Positions 46,680 to 54,648 of a stretch of 64,000 nucleotides of DNA are shown here, piece after piece. Source of the DNA: Echinicola marina. Its GTDB lineage: Bacteria > Bacteroidota > Bacteroidia > Cytophagales > Cyclobacteriaceae. Numbering within the stretch: the stretch's first letter is position 1; every line of letters begins with the position of its first letter. Position numbers and translations under genes: made by a program. The notes beneath the pieces are model-generated. The model was not told the DNA's origin. It worked only from the letters and a program-made list of their open reading frames with translations, and ran no database searches. The stretch spans positions 1,057,001 to 1,121,000 of the forward strand of contig NZ_CP080025.1 in assembly GCF_020463795.1 (NCBI RefSeq), given 5' to 3'.

Positions 46680-49010
46680 ATGAAAAAATTAATTTACTCC
46701 ATCGCATTAAGCCTACTATGCATAGGCACTGCCAATGCCCAGCACAGCGAGCAAAACCATGCGGAGCGTTTTGAGCAGCTAGGACCAATGCTCCGATCTC
46801 CAAATGTATACCGCACAGCTTCGGGAGCCCCGGGGCATTTGTACTGGCAGCAGCAGGCCAACTATGATATTAAGGTAGTCCTTGATGATGAAAACCAAAG
46901 CATCAAAGGGACTGAAACGGTAACTTATATTAATAATTCACCTGATCAGCTGAGCTACCTTTGGATACAGCTGGACCAAAACCAAAGAGCAAAGGATGCC
47001 GAAAGCCAAAAAGCAAGTACGAGTAGCATTCACGAAAGGATGTCATTGCGTCAATTGGAATCTATCCTATGGCATGACCTTGATCTTGGCTACAAAATCC
47101 ACAGCGTAAAAGACGCCCAAGGAAATGACATCCCGGTTGCGATCAATGAAACCATGATGAGAGTAGATCTCTCAGAACCTCTTAAGGCTGGTGAGCAGGT
47201 TCAATTTACCGTCGACTGGAGTTTTAATATTCATGACAGGACTAGCTTTATTGGAGGCAGACCTGGCTATGAATACTTTGAGGAAGATGGGAACTATCTC
47301 TATACCATGGCCGAATGGTTCCCTAGAATGGCCGTTTATTCAGATTTTGAAGGCTGGCAAAACAAACAGTTCTACGGTCGTGGAGAATTTGCTTTGACCT
47401 TTGGTGATTATAAGGTAAGTATCACCGTCCCCTCAGACCATATGGTCGGTGCCACTGGTGTGCTACAAAATCCCGAAGAAGTGTTAAATGAAACAGAACT
47501 CGACAGATGGAACAAGGCAAAATCGACCTATGGCGACCCTGTTATCATCCGTACCCAAAAGGAAGCTGAAAAGCTTGAAAAAGGAAAGGCCTCTGATACC
47601 AAAACCTGGATATTCGAAGCAGAAAACGTAAGGGATTTTGCCTGGACCTCTTCCAGAAAATTCATTTGGGATGCCATGGCCGTAAACGTGGGCAACAAGG
47701 ATGTAATGGCCATGTCTTACTATGCCAAGGAAGCCAACCCACTTTGGGAGCAATATTCGACCAGAGTAGTCGCCCATACCTTGAAATCCTATTCAGCAAA
47801 AACCTTTGATTATCCCTATCCAACTGCCATTTCTGTAGAAGCTTCCAATGGGATGGAATACCCCATGATCTGCTTTAACTATGGTAGACCGGATGAAGAT
47901 GGTACTTATTCTGAAGCCATTAAAAACGGTATGATCTCCGTGATCATCCACGAAGTGGGGCATAATTTCTTCCCGATGATTGTCAATTCCGACGAACGTC
48001 AATGGACATGGATGGACGAAGGCTTAAACACCTTTATGCAGTTTATGGCTGAGCAAGAATGGGACAGAAACTACCCATCCAGAAGAGGCCCGGCCCACAA
48101 AATCGTGGATTACATGAAAGGTGAGAAGCAATATTTGGAGCCTATCATGACCAATTCTGAAAACATTATCCAGTTTGGAGCCAATGCCTATGCTAAGCCA
48201 GCTACTGCCCTGAATATCCTAAGGGAAACAGTTATGGGCAGAGAGCTATTTGACTTTGCTTTCAAAGAATATGCACAAAGATGGAAATTCAAGCATCCAA
48301 CTCCTGATGATTTCTTTAGGACCATGGAAGACGCTTCAGCTGTAGACCTTGACTGGTTTTGGAGAGGCTGGTTCTTTGGTACTGAGCCAGTAGATATTGC
48401 CATTGAGAATGTACATTGGTATCAATTGGACAATAGGACTCCTGCTGAGAAGAAAAAGGCTGCAGCTGCAGAACATAAGAAATATGAAAGTTATATTTCA
48501 AGAACTGCCAATGAAAAGGACGTCCAAGAGACCGTACTGGAGAAAGACCCCAAGACCAGAGATTTCTACACTACATACGACCAGTTTACAGTAAGCCCCA
48601 GTGAAGAAAAAGCCCATAAGGAATTTGTGGCCAGTCTAAACGAAAAGGAAAGAAAGCTTTTTAACAGCGGCTTGAATTATTATGAACTTACCTTCAGAAA
48701 TGTAGGAGGCCTGGTCATGCCTCTGATTGTACAGTTTAACTATGCAGACGGAAGCTCGGAAATAGAACGAATTCCGGCTTACATCTGGCGACATAATGAA
48801 ACAGTGGTCACAAAAGTATTCCCTAAAGAGAAAGAAGTGGAATCCATTGTTTTGGACCCTTACCGAGAAACTGCTGACATTGACGAATCAAACAATTATT
48901 TCCCTAAGAGAAACGTACCGTCTCGATTTGAATTATTCAAAAGAGAAAGTGCACCTAGAGGAGCTGCATCTGGCAGCAATCCTATGAAAGACGCAAAGAA
49001 AAAGAAGTAA
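46680..49010 (+). CDS. M1-family zinc metallopeptidase, secreted
   Basis: A 776-residue peptidase with a signal peptide (MKKLIYSIALSLLCIGTANA). The N-terminal beta domain (about 45-250) reads YDIKVVLDDENQSIKGTETV. The catalytic domain has the gluzincin signature His424-Glu425-x-x-His428 in IIHEVGHNF, with the third zinc ligand Glu447 exactly 18 residues later in WMDEGLN. NGMEYPMICF supplies the GAMEN-like exopeptidase motif, here as N-G-M-E-Y. A long C-terminal segment is Lys/Glu-rich and ends in a lysine run. The family removes N-terminal residues from peptides in the periplasm. A strong terminator follows. Confidence 0.93.
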   Translation: MKKLIYSIALSLLCIGTANAQHSEQNHAERFEQLGPMLRSPNVYRTASGAPGHLYWQQQANYDIKVVLDDENQSIKGTETVTYINNSPDQLSYLWIQLDQNQRAKDAESQKASTSSIHERMSLRQLESILWHDLDLGYKIHSVKDAQGNDIPVAINETMMRVDLSEPLKAGEQVQFTVDWSFNIHDRTSFIGGRPGYEYFEEDGNYLYTMAEWFPRMAVYSDFEGWQNKQFYGRGEFALTFGDYKVSITVPSDHMVGATGVLQNPEEVLNETELDRWNKAKSTYGDPVIIRTQKEAEKLEKGKASDTKTWIFEAENVRDFAWTSSRKFIWDAMAVNVGNKDVMAMSYYAKEANPLWEQYSTRVVAHTLKSYSAKTFDYPYPTAISVEASNGMEYPMICFNYGRPDEDGTYSEAIKNGMISVIIHEVGHNFFPMIVNSDERQWTWMDEGLNTFMQFMAEQEWDRNYPSRRGPAHKIVDYMKGEKQYLEPIMTNSENIIQFGANAYAKPATALNILRETVMGRELFDFAFKEYAQRWKFKHPTPDDFFRTMEDASAVDLDWFWRGWFFGTEPVDIAIENVHWYQLDNRTPAEKKKAAAAEHKKYESYISRTANEKDVQETVLEKDPKTRDFYTTYDQFTVSPSEEKAHKEFVASLNEKERKLFNSGLNYYELTFRNVGGLVMPLIVQFNYADGSSEIERIPAYIWRHNETVVTKVFPKEKEVESIVLDPYRETADIDESNNYFPKRNVPSRFELFKRESAPRGAASGSNPMKDAKKKK

Positions 49011-49040
49011 ATTCAAAAAGAATATCACTCATTTGTACCA

Positions 49041-49075
49041 AAAAGGGATGACAAGAACAAGTCATCCCTTTTTTC
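49041..49075 (+). terminator. terminator of the M1 peptidase gene
   Basis: A perfect 12-pair stem (AAAAGGGATGAC with GTCATCCCTTTT) around an 8-base loop, followed by TTTT. It starts 30 bases after the stop. Confidence 0.88.
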
Positions 49076-49174
49076 ATATATGATCCGAAAAACATATCGT
49101 CCACCCCTATACAATTTATAAAGACCTGCTTTTGCGGCTGTAATTTAGTAAATTGGAGAAAAGCACTTTCAGTC

Positions 49175-49552
49175 ATGATGATATCCAGTCAAGCATTTAG
49201 CAGTTTCGCAGTCGACAATTTGGAAAAGGCCCGATGGTTTTATGGAGAAATATTAGGATTAAAAGTCACTGATCACCCTATGGGTATTTTGGAAATTCAC
49301 ACCAAGGGCAACAATCCCATTATCATCTATCCAAAGGATGATTTTAAAGCAGCAAGCTTCACGGTATTGAACTTTCCTGTACCTGATATAGAAGCGGCCG
49401 TAGAAGCATTGATGGTCAAAGGGATTAAATTTGAACAATACTCAGGCAATATCCGTACGGACGAAATGGGCATTTCAAGAAGTGAAAACGGCCCGTCCAT
49501 CGCCTGGTTCAAAGACCCTGCTGGGAATATTTTATCCGTGATAGAAAGTTGA
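49175..49552 (+). CDS. VOC-superfamily (glyoxalase-like) protein
   Basis: A 125-residue protein of the vicinal-oxygen-chelate fold, with paired beta-alpha-beta-beta-beta modules. The first runs FAVDNLEKARWFYGEILGLK, followed by an ILEIHTKG strand. The second runs FPVPDIEAAVEALMVKGI and ends SIAWFKDPAGNILSVIES, with the typical D-P-x-G-N turn and final Glu. A single-domain protein of this size would act as a dimer. Metal ligands are likely the His/Glu at the ends of the first and last strands. The substrate is unknown; the group includes bleomycin-resistance-type and glyoxalase-type proteins. It is followed by two hairpins before the accessory region. Confidence 0.85.
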   Translation: MMISSQAFSSFAVDNLEKARWFYGEILGLKVTDHPMGILEIHTKGNNPIIIYPKDDFKAASFTVLNFPVPDIEAAVEALMVKGIKFEQYSGNIRTDEMGISRSENGPSIAWFKDPAGNILSVIES

Positions 49553-49565
49553 ATCAATAAAATAA

Positions 49566-49603
49566 CTAAATGTACAATCATTACCTTATGATTGTACATT
49601 TAG
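49566..49603 (+). terminator. hairpin after the VOC gene
   Basis: A perfect 16-pair stem (CTAAATGTACAATCAT with ATGATTGTACATTTAG) around TACCTT, 13 bases after the stop. There is little T tract, so termination may rely on the next hairpin as well. Confidence 0.65.
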
Positions 49604-49612
49604 TAAAAACAA

Positions 49613-49647
49613 AAAAGCTTTCTACTTAAAATAAAGAGAAAGCTTTT
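49613..49647. terminator. hairpin directly before repeat R1
   Basis: AAAAGCTTTCT and AGAAAGCTTTT pair over 11 positions, with an A-run before and TTTT in the distal arm. R1 begins at the next base. Confidence 0.6.
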
Positions 49648-49742
49648 GTAGCCCCTATTGAACAAATGTCGAACCTTTTTCTACGGGATTTACGATTGTT
49701 AGAGGGGCTTTATGCTATGCCTAAATCTAAAAATTTGATTTA
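49648..49742. repeat. 95-bp structured repeat R1
   Basis: The first of three copies (others at 52578 and 54554). It opens GTAGCCCCTATTGAAC, contains an inner complement ending GTTAGAGGGGC, and closes with a TAAATC/GATTTA pair around TAAAAATTT. No frame of note lies inside it. It stands at the left border of abiE copy 1. The outer six bases of the right arm present in R3 are replaced here by GTGTGT. Confidence 0.85.
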
Positions 49743-49784
49743 GTGTGTAACGACCTAAGTCGACCAATTCATAAGGGATTTTAC

Positions 49785-49817
49785 TTCGTCCCATATTTTT
49801 ACTATTTTTGGGACGAA
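49785..49817 (+). promoter_or_regulatory. abiE promoter with overlapping inverted-repeat operator (copy 1)
   Basis: TTCGTCCCA (49785-49793) and TGGGACGAA (49809-49817) form a perfect 9-bp inverted repeat. A perfect -7 box, TATTTTTG (49803-49810), sits between and partly inside the arms. The antitoxin start codon position is 10 bases further on. AbiEi-type antitoxins are known to repress their own promoter by binding inverted repeats, which fits this layout. Confidence 0.72.
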
Positions 49818-49827
49818 AACATCGATT

Positions 49828-50430
49828 ATAGAACGGCCAAAAGTAGAATCAAAAATAGCTGAAACACTTAAAAGCTACCCAAAGGGCAGTATTGTCTTTG
49901 TGGACGACTTCTTAGACTGTGGCAATCCTGAAAGTGTCAAGAAAGCCTTGCTTCGCCTCAAAGAGAAACAAGTGCTTGTGCACTTGGCACACGGTATTTA
50001 CCTATACCCAAAAGTGGATAAAGAACTGGGCATCCTCTACCCTTCCACCGAAGATATTGCCCAAGCCATTGCCCGAAGAGATAAAGCGAGGATTGTTCCC
50101 ACAGGCGTCCAGGCATTAAACAAATTGGGCTTATCAACTCAAGTCCCTTTAAAAGTGGTTTATCTCACGGATGGAGCGGCCAGGACCATCAAAGTAGGTA
50201 AACGTATCATCTCTTTCAAAAAAGCAAGCCCGAAAAACCTATCAACAAAAGGCGAAATAAGCACTTTAGTCATTCAAGCCCTCAAAAGCATTGGTAAGGA
50301 TAACCTTGACCAGGCCATAATTGAAAAAGTACAGTCTATCATCAAAAAAGAAGACCCTAAAAACATTATTCACGATTCCAAGCTTGCCCCGGCTTGGATT
50401 TATAACATTCTAATGCAAACCATCGAATGA
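49828..50430 (+). pseudogene. AbiEi-like (DUF6088) antitoxin, copy 1, start codon ATA
   Basis: Equivalent to the intact 200-residue gene at 52758-53360, but the position of its ATG (49828) reads ATA. The rest of the frame is open and differs by one residue (Cys for Tyr in FLDCGNPES) plus silent change. No ATG lies in frame upstream. The first usable alternative is a GTG at 49900, which would remove 24 residues from the N-terminal winged helix. Expression is therefore probably weak or yields a truncated protein. The toxin gene that follows is intact, and its own start overlaps the stop by 4 bases, so toxin translation would also suffer from poor coupling. ATA initiation at low level remains possible. 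Confidence 0.8.
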
Positions 50431-51434
50431 ACACCCATTGGCTCAACTTATCAAAAGAACGAAGGACAACCATCCTCAATCAAGCAACGGAACGGACAGG
50501 ACTTCCCGCCGTGGCCATCGAAAAAGATTGGTGGGTAACACTTTGTCTCAACGCTTCGTTCACTTTGCCATATAGTGAAAACATTGTTTTTAAAGGAGGT
50601 ACTTCATTAAGCAAAGGTTGGAATTTGATTGAACGGTTTTCAGAAGATATTGACCTGGCGATAGACCGAAGGTTTTTTGGCTTTGAAGGTGACATCAGCA
50701 AAACCCAAATACGGAAATTGAGAAAACTATCTTGCGAATTTATCTCAATCCAATTTTTGGAAGATATAACTCAAAAACTCACTGAGTGGAAAGCAATCGA
50801 TGAATGTAAACTGTTTGCCTATCCGATAAAAGCTTCGGATAAAGATCCACAAACCATTGAGATACACTATAATTCGGTAGTTGACACTTCCAATTACCTA
50901 CCCCAAAGGGTATTGATTGAAGTGAGTTCTCGTTCCCTTATGGAACCCACCGAAAACAGGGAAATAAATTCCGTGATAAGTGAACAGTTTCCTGGCATGA
51001 AATTATCAACGGGATCATTTTCCATTCCTACTGTTTTACCACAAAGGACATTTCTGGAAAAGATATTTTTGCTTCACGAAGAATTCTCACAGCCCGCAGA
51101 GAAAATCAGGATAAACCGACTTTCACGGCATTTGTACGATTTGGAAAAACTAATGGACACCTCTCACGGAATTGAAGCCTTGAAAAACAAAGGTTTATAC
51201 GACCACATCGTTTCACACAGGGAAAAGTTTAACCCATTACGGGGGCTTGATTACAGTAGCCATACACCGGACAAAATAAAAATCATTCCAGATGAACCTA
51301 TAATCAACGAATACGAAAAAGACTATACCGAAATGACCAAATTTATGATTTACGGAGAACCATTGACATTTGAAAAACTTATAAAACGACTAACTAAGTT
51401 ACAAAAAAGAATCAACCGAATTGGCCAACGCTGA
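50427..51434 (+). CDS. AbiEii/AbiGii-type nucleotidyltransferase toxin, copy 1
   Basis: A 335-residue type IV-like toxin of the AbiEii family. The nucleotidyltransferase core shows GGTSLSKGW at residues 57-65 and the metal-binding Asp74 and Asp76 in SEDIDLAID. A Lys-rich EKDWWV segment lies near residue 30. Characterised AbiEii proteins are GTP-binding nucleotidyltransferases that stop growth and abort phage infection, with AbiEi as antitoxin and repressor. It differs from copy 2 by a single residue that I can see (Lys for Glu in RLTKLQK near the C terminus). The start overlaps the antitoxin stop (ATGA). Confidence 0.88.
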   Translation: MNTHWLNLSKERRTTILNQATERTGLPAVAIEKDWWVTLCLNASFTLPYSENIVFKGGTSLSKGWNLIERFSEDIDLAIDRRFFGFEGDISKTQIRKLRKLSCEFISIQFLEDITQKLTEWKAIDECKLFAYPIKASDKDPQTIEIHYNSVVDTSNYLPQRVLIEVSSRSLMEPTENREINSVISEQFPGMKLSTGSFSIPTVLPQRTFLEKIFLLHEEFSQPAEKIRINRLSRHLYDLEKLMDTSHGIEALKNKGLYDHIVSHREKFNPLRGLDYSSHTPDKIKIIPDEPIINEYEKDYTEMTKFMIYGEPLTFEKLIKRLTKLQKRINRIGQR

Positions 51435-51666
51435 AAACCAAACACGTTCCAGTTTGGGCACCTGTCCACTCATAGAATTTAAAGAGAAAAGAAGTGCATA
51501 ATTGTTGTCTAATTTAGATCTGTTAGAAAAGGGGAATTTACATTTAGACCCTACTTAGTTGGATAAAACCGTATACATACCCTAACTAAGTAAAGTAAGG
51601 CGGAATTTATTTTGTAGTTGTAAAAAATCCATACATTTAGTTGTAAGAAAAACAAAATAAATCACC

Positions 51667-52467
51667 ATGAAAACCTCATTAAAGATTTTTTCCCTGTTTG
51701 TAACCTTTGGAATTTTAATGTTTTCCTGTGAAAGCCCTGAAGACCCGGACCCAGATCAACCTAATATTTACCTTGACGCCAATGGGGTAACCATAAAATG
51801 TGAGGATTGTAACGTTGGGGATAAAGGCGTTGTGAATGGTGTGGAATATGAAGTTGTGAACAATCAGTTAATAAGACAAAGGAGGGATGAAGAAGCAGAT
51901 ATGACAACACTTTGTACTTCTTTAGTGACAGATTTGAAGGATTTTTTTCTTTTGAGTACGGGGAATGGTGAATTTGTAATAAATGACTTTAATCAACCCA
52001 TTGGAAATTGGGATGTTAGTAGTGTATCGGATATGAGCGGAATGTTTGCAGGTACGGAGTTCAATCAACCAATTGAAAATTGGGATGTTAGTAACGTTGA
52101 AAATATGAGAGGCATGTTTTATCAATCTAACTTTAATCAACCCATTGGCGATTGGGATGTAGGAAACGTTTTAGACATGAATGCGATGTTTACTTTTACA
52201 CAATTCAACCAACCAATTGAAGGCTGGGATGTAAGTAAGGTTAATGATATGGAAGGGATTTTTTGGCAGGCCTCATTTAACCAACCGATTGGAAACTGGG
52301 ATGTAGGTAGGGTTACAAATATGAGAGGGATGTTTTACGATACTCCATTTAACCAAGACATTTCAAGATGGTGTGTTACAAACATAACATCGGAACCTTC
52401 GGACTTTTCAATTTATGCACCTTTGACTGAAGAAAACAAACCTAAATGGGGAACCTGTCCGGAATAA
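51667..52467 (+). CDS. BspA-like (DUF285) repeat lipoprotein
   Basis: A 266-residue predicted lipoprotein with lipobox LMFSC (Cys near 22), a short acidic linker (ESPEDPDPDQP), a Cys pair (CEDCNVG), and from about residue 105 five tandem 25-residue repeats of the type FNQPIGNWDVSSVSDMSGMF. This is the DUF285/BspA-like leucine-rich-repeat-related pattern common in surface lipoproteins and adhesins. It sits alone between the two abiE copies, downstream of an AT-rich leader. It has its own terminator, right before R2. It could be cargo carried with the abiE unit. The function is unknown; surface exposure is inferred from family behaviour. Confidence 0.82.
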   Translation: MKTSLKIFSLFVTFGILMFSCESPEDPDPDQPNIYLDANGVTIKCEDCNVGDKGVVNGVEYEVVNNQLIRQRRDEEADMTTLCTSLVTDLKDFFLLSTGNGEFVINDFNQPIGNWDVSSVSDMSGMFAGTEFNQPIENWDVSNVENMRGMFYQSNFNQPIGDWDVGNVLDMNAMFTFTQFNQPIEGWDVSKVNDMEGIFWQASFNQPIGNWDVGRVTNMRGMFYDTPFNQDISRWCVTNITSEPSDFSIYAPLTEENKPKWGTCPE

Positions 52468-52542
52468 TTTAAAGTACTGTATTAACTCTATTTTATGAAG
52501 GGATTCTTGCAAAGCGTCCCCCAAAGTGTCCCCTTAAAATGA

Positions 52543-52576
52543 AAAACCCGCTCTACTTGATGTAAAGCGGGTTTTT
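52543..52576 (+). terminator. terminator after the BspA-like gene
   Basis: AAAACCCGCT (52543-52552) pairs with AGCGGGTTTT (52566-52575). R2 begins 2 bases later. Confidence 0.85.
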
Positions 52577-52577
52577 A

Positions 52578-52672
52578 GTAGCCTCTATTGAACAAATGTC
52601 GAACCTTTTTCTTCGAGATTTACTATTGTTAGAGGGGCTTTATGCTATGCTTAAATTTAAAAATTTGATTTA
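52578..52672. repeat. 95-bp structured repeat R2
   Basis: The second copy of R. It differs from R1 and R3 in the central part (CTTCGAGATTTACTATT instead of CTACGGGATTTACGATT), so R1 and R3 are closer to each other there. Like R1 it lacks the outer right arm and continues with GTGTGTAACGACC. Confidence 0.85.
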
Positions 52673-52714
52673 GTGTGTAACGACCTAAGTCGACCAATTC
52701 ATAAGGGATTTTAC

Positions 52715-52747
52715 TTCGTCCCATATTTTTACTATTTTTGGGACGAA
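52715..52747 (+). promoter_or_regulatory. abiE promoter and inverted-repeat operator (copy 2)
   Basis: Identical to the copy 1 site: arms at 52715-52723 and 52739-52747 and the -7 box TATTTTTG at 52733-52740, 17 bases before the ATG. A repressor made from this copy should also silence copy 1. Confidence 0.72.
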
Positions 52748-52757
52748 AACATCGATT

Positions 52758-53360
52758 ATGGAACGGCCAAAAGTAGAATCAAAAATAGCTGAAACACTTA
52801 AAAGCTACCCAAAGGGCAGTATTGTCTTTGTGGACGACTTCTTAGACTATGGCAATCCTGAAAGTGTCAAGAAAGCCTTGCTTCGCCTCAAAGAGAAACA
52901 AGTGCTTGTGCACTTGGCACACGGTATTTACCTATACCCAAAAGTGGATAAAGAACTGGGCATCCTCTACCCTTCCACCGAAGATATTGCCCAAGCCATT
53001 GCCCGAAGAGATAAAGCGAGGATTGTTCCCACAGGTGTCCAGGCATTAAACAAATTGGGCTTATCAACTCAAGTCCCTTTAAAAGTGGTTTATCTCACGG
53101 ATGGAGCGGCCAGGACCATCAAAGTAGGTAAACGTATCATCTCTTTCAAAAAAGCAAGCCCGAAAAACCTATCAACAAAAGGCGAAATAAGCACTTTAGT
53201 CATTCAAGCCCTCAAAAGCATTGGTAAGGATAACCTTGACCAGGCCATAATTGAAAAAGTACAGTCTATCATCAAAAAAGAAGACCCTAAAAACATTATT
53301 CACGATTCCAAGCTTGCCCCGGCTTGGATTTATAACATTCTAATGCAAACCATCGAATGA
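52758..53360 (+). CDS. AbiEi-like (DUF6088) antitoxin/repressor, copy 2
   Basis: A 200-residue protein of the DUF6088/AbiEi type. The N-terminal winged helix-turn-helix spans roughly residues 1-75 (SKIAETLKSYPKGSIVFVDD, then VKKALLRLKEKQVLVHLAHG and IYLYP). The C-terminal domain (about 80-200) resembles the antitoxin domain, with VYLTDGAARTIKVGKR and ISFKKASPKNL. Related AbiEi proteins neutralise the AbiEii toxin and repress the operon by cooperative binding to inverted repeats. The ATG at 52758 is intact and lies 10 bases after the operator. The toxin start overlaps the stop by 4 bases. Confidence 0.88.
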   Translation: MERPKVESKIAETLKSYPKGSIVFVDDFLDYGNPESVKKALLRLKEKQVLVHLAHGIYLYPKVDKELGILYPSTEDIAQAIARRDKARIVPTGVQALNKLGLSTQVPLKVVYLTDGAARTIKVGKRIISFKKASPKNLSTKGEISTLVIQALKSIGKDNLDQAIIEKVQSIIKKEDPKNIIHDSKLAPAWIYNILMQTIE

Positions 53361-54364
53361 ACACCCATTGGCTCAACTTATCAAAAGAACGAAGGACAAC
53401 CATCCTCAATCAAGCAACGGAACGGACAGGACTTCCCGCCGTGGCCATCGAAAAAGATTGGTGGGTAACACTTTGTCTCAACGCTTCGTTCACTTTGCCA
53501 TATAGTGAAAACATTGTTTTTAAAGGAGGTACTTCATTAAGCAAAGGTTGGAATTTGATTGAACGGTTTTCAGAAGATATTGACCTGGCGATAGACCGAA
53601 GGTTTTTTGGCTTTGAAGGTGACATCAGCAAAACCCAAATACGGAAATTGAGAAAACTATCTTGCGAATTTATCTCAATCCAATTTTTGGAAGATATAAC
53701 TCAAAAACTCACTGAGTGGAAAGCAATCGATGAATGTAAACTGTTTGCCTATCCGATAAAAGCTTCGGATAAAGATCCACAAACCATTGAGATACACTAT
53801 AATTCGGTAGTTGACACTTCCAATTACCTACCCCAAAGGGTATTGATTGAAGTGAGTTCTCGTTCCCTTATGGAACCCACCGAAAACAGGGAAATAAATT
53901 CCGTGATAAGTGAACAGTTTCCTGGCATGAAATTATCAACGGGATCATTTTCCATTCCTACTGTTTTACCACAAAGGACATTTCTGGAAAAGATATTTTT
54001 GCTTCACGAAGAATTCTCACAGCCCGCAGAGAAAATCAGGATAAACCGACTTTCACGGCATTTGTACGATTTGGAAAAACTAATGGACACCTCTCACGGA
54101 ATTGAAGCCTTGAAAAACAAAGGTTTATACGACCACATCGTTTCACACAGGGAAAAGTTTAACCCATTACGGGGGCTTGATTACAGTAGCCATACACCGG
54201 ACAAAATAAAAATCATTCCAGATGAACCTATAATCAACGAATACGAAAAAGACTATACCGAAATGACCAAATTTATGATTTACGGAGAACCATTGACATT
54301 TGAAAAACTTATAAAACGACTAACTGAGTTACAAAAAAGAATCAACCGAATTGGCCAACGCTGA
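53357..54364 (+). CDS. AbiEii/AbiGii-type nucleotidyltransferase toxin, copy 2
   Basis: A 335-residue toxin with the same motifs as copy 1: GGTSLSKGW and SEDIDLAID of the nucleotidyltransferase core, and a helical C-terminal region (RLSRHLYDLEKLMDTSHG). It has Glu in RLTELQK where copy 1 has Lys. It is the downstream half of a translationally coupled pair with an intact antitoxin, so this copy looks functional. The expected role is abortive phage defence or stabilisation of the accessory region by addiction. Confidence 0.9.
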   Translation: MNTHWLNLSKERRTTILNQATERTGLPAVAIEKDWWVTLCLNASFTLPYSENIVFKGGTSLSKGWNLIERFSEDIDLAIDRRFFGFEGDISKTQIRKLRKLSCEFISIQFLEDITQKLTEWKAIDECKLFAYPIKASDKDPQTIEIHYNSVVDTSNYLPQRVLIEVSSRSLMEPTENREINSVISEQFPGMKLSTGSFSIPTVLPQRTFLEKIFLLHEEFSQPAEKIRINRLSRHLYDLEKLMDTSHGIEALKNKGLYDHIVSHREKFNPLRGLDYSSHTPDKIKIIPDEPIINEYEKDYTEMTKFMIYGEPLTFEKLIKRLTELQKRINRIGQR

Positions 54365-54497
54365 AAACCAAACACGTTCCAGTTTGGGCACCTGTCCACT
54401 CATAGAATTTAAAGAGAAAAGAAGTGCATAATTGTTGTCTAATTTAGACCTGTTAGAAAAGGGGAATTTACACGTGATTTCCGTACGCCCAATAAAA

Positions 54498-54533
54498 AAG
54501 GTTCAAGCCGTAAACCTTACAACATTGAACCTT
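54498..54533 (+). terminator. hairpin after abiE copy 2
   Basis: AAGGTTCAA (54498-54506) pairs with TTGAACCTT (54525-54533). The T tract is poor. It sits 20 bases before R3, mirroring the hairpins before R1 and R2. Confidence 0.55.
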
Positions 54534-54553
54534 AAAACTGTATAACTAAAGTT

Positions 54554-54648
54554 GTAGCCTCTATTGAACAAATGTCGAACCTTTTTCTACGGGATTTACG
54601 ATTGTTAGAGGGGCTTTATGCTATGCTTAAATCTAAAAATTTGATTTA
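54554..54648. repeat. 95-bp structured repeat R3
   Basis: The third copy of R, without an abiE operon after it. It shares the R1-type centre. Beyond the repeat it continues with AGCATA, which completes the palindrome described next. Confidence 0.85.

Larger units (their letters stand above)
49648..51542 (+). repeat. abiE direct repeat, copy 1 (1895 bp)
   Basis: Nearly identical to 52578-54472 at a constant offset of 2930 bases. By eye there are about a dozen single-base differences over 1895 bp. It spans R1, the operator-promoter, both abiE genes and about 108 bp of 3' sequence. After it the two copies diverge abruptly. Confidence 0.93.
52578..54472 (+). repeat. abiE direct repeat, copy 2 (1895 bp)
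   Basis: Partner of 49648-51542. This copy has the intact ATG of the antitoxin gene. Homologous recombination between the copies would delete 2930 bp, including the BspA-like lipoprotein gene, and leave one hybrid abiE unit. Confidence 0.93.
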
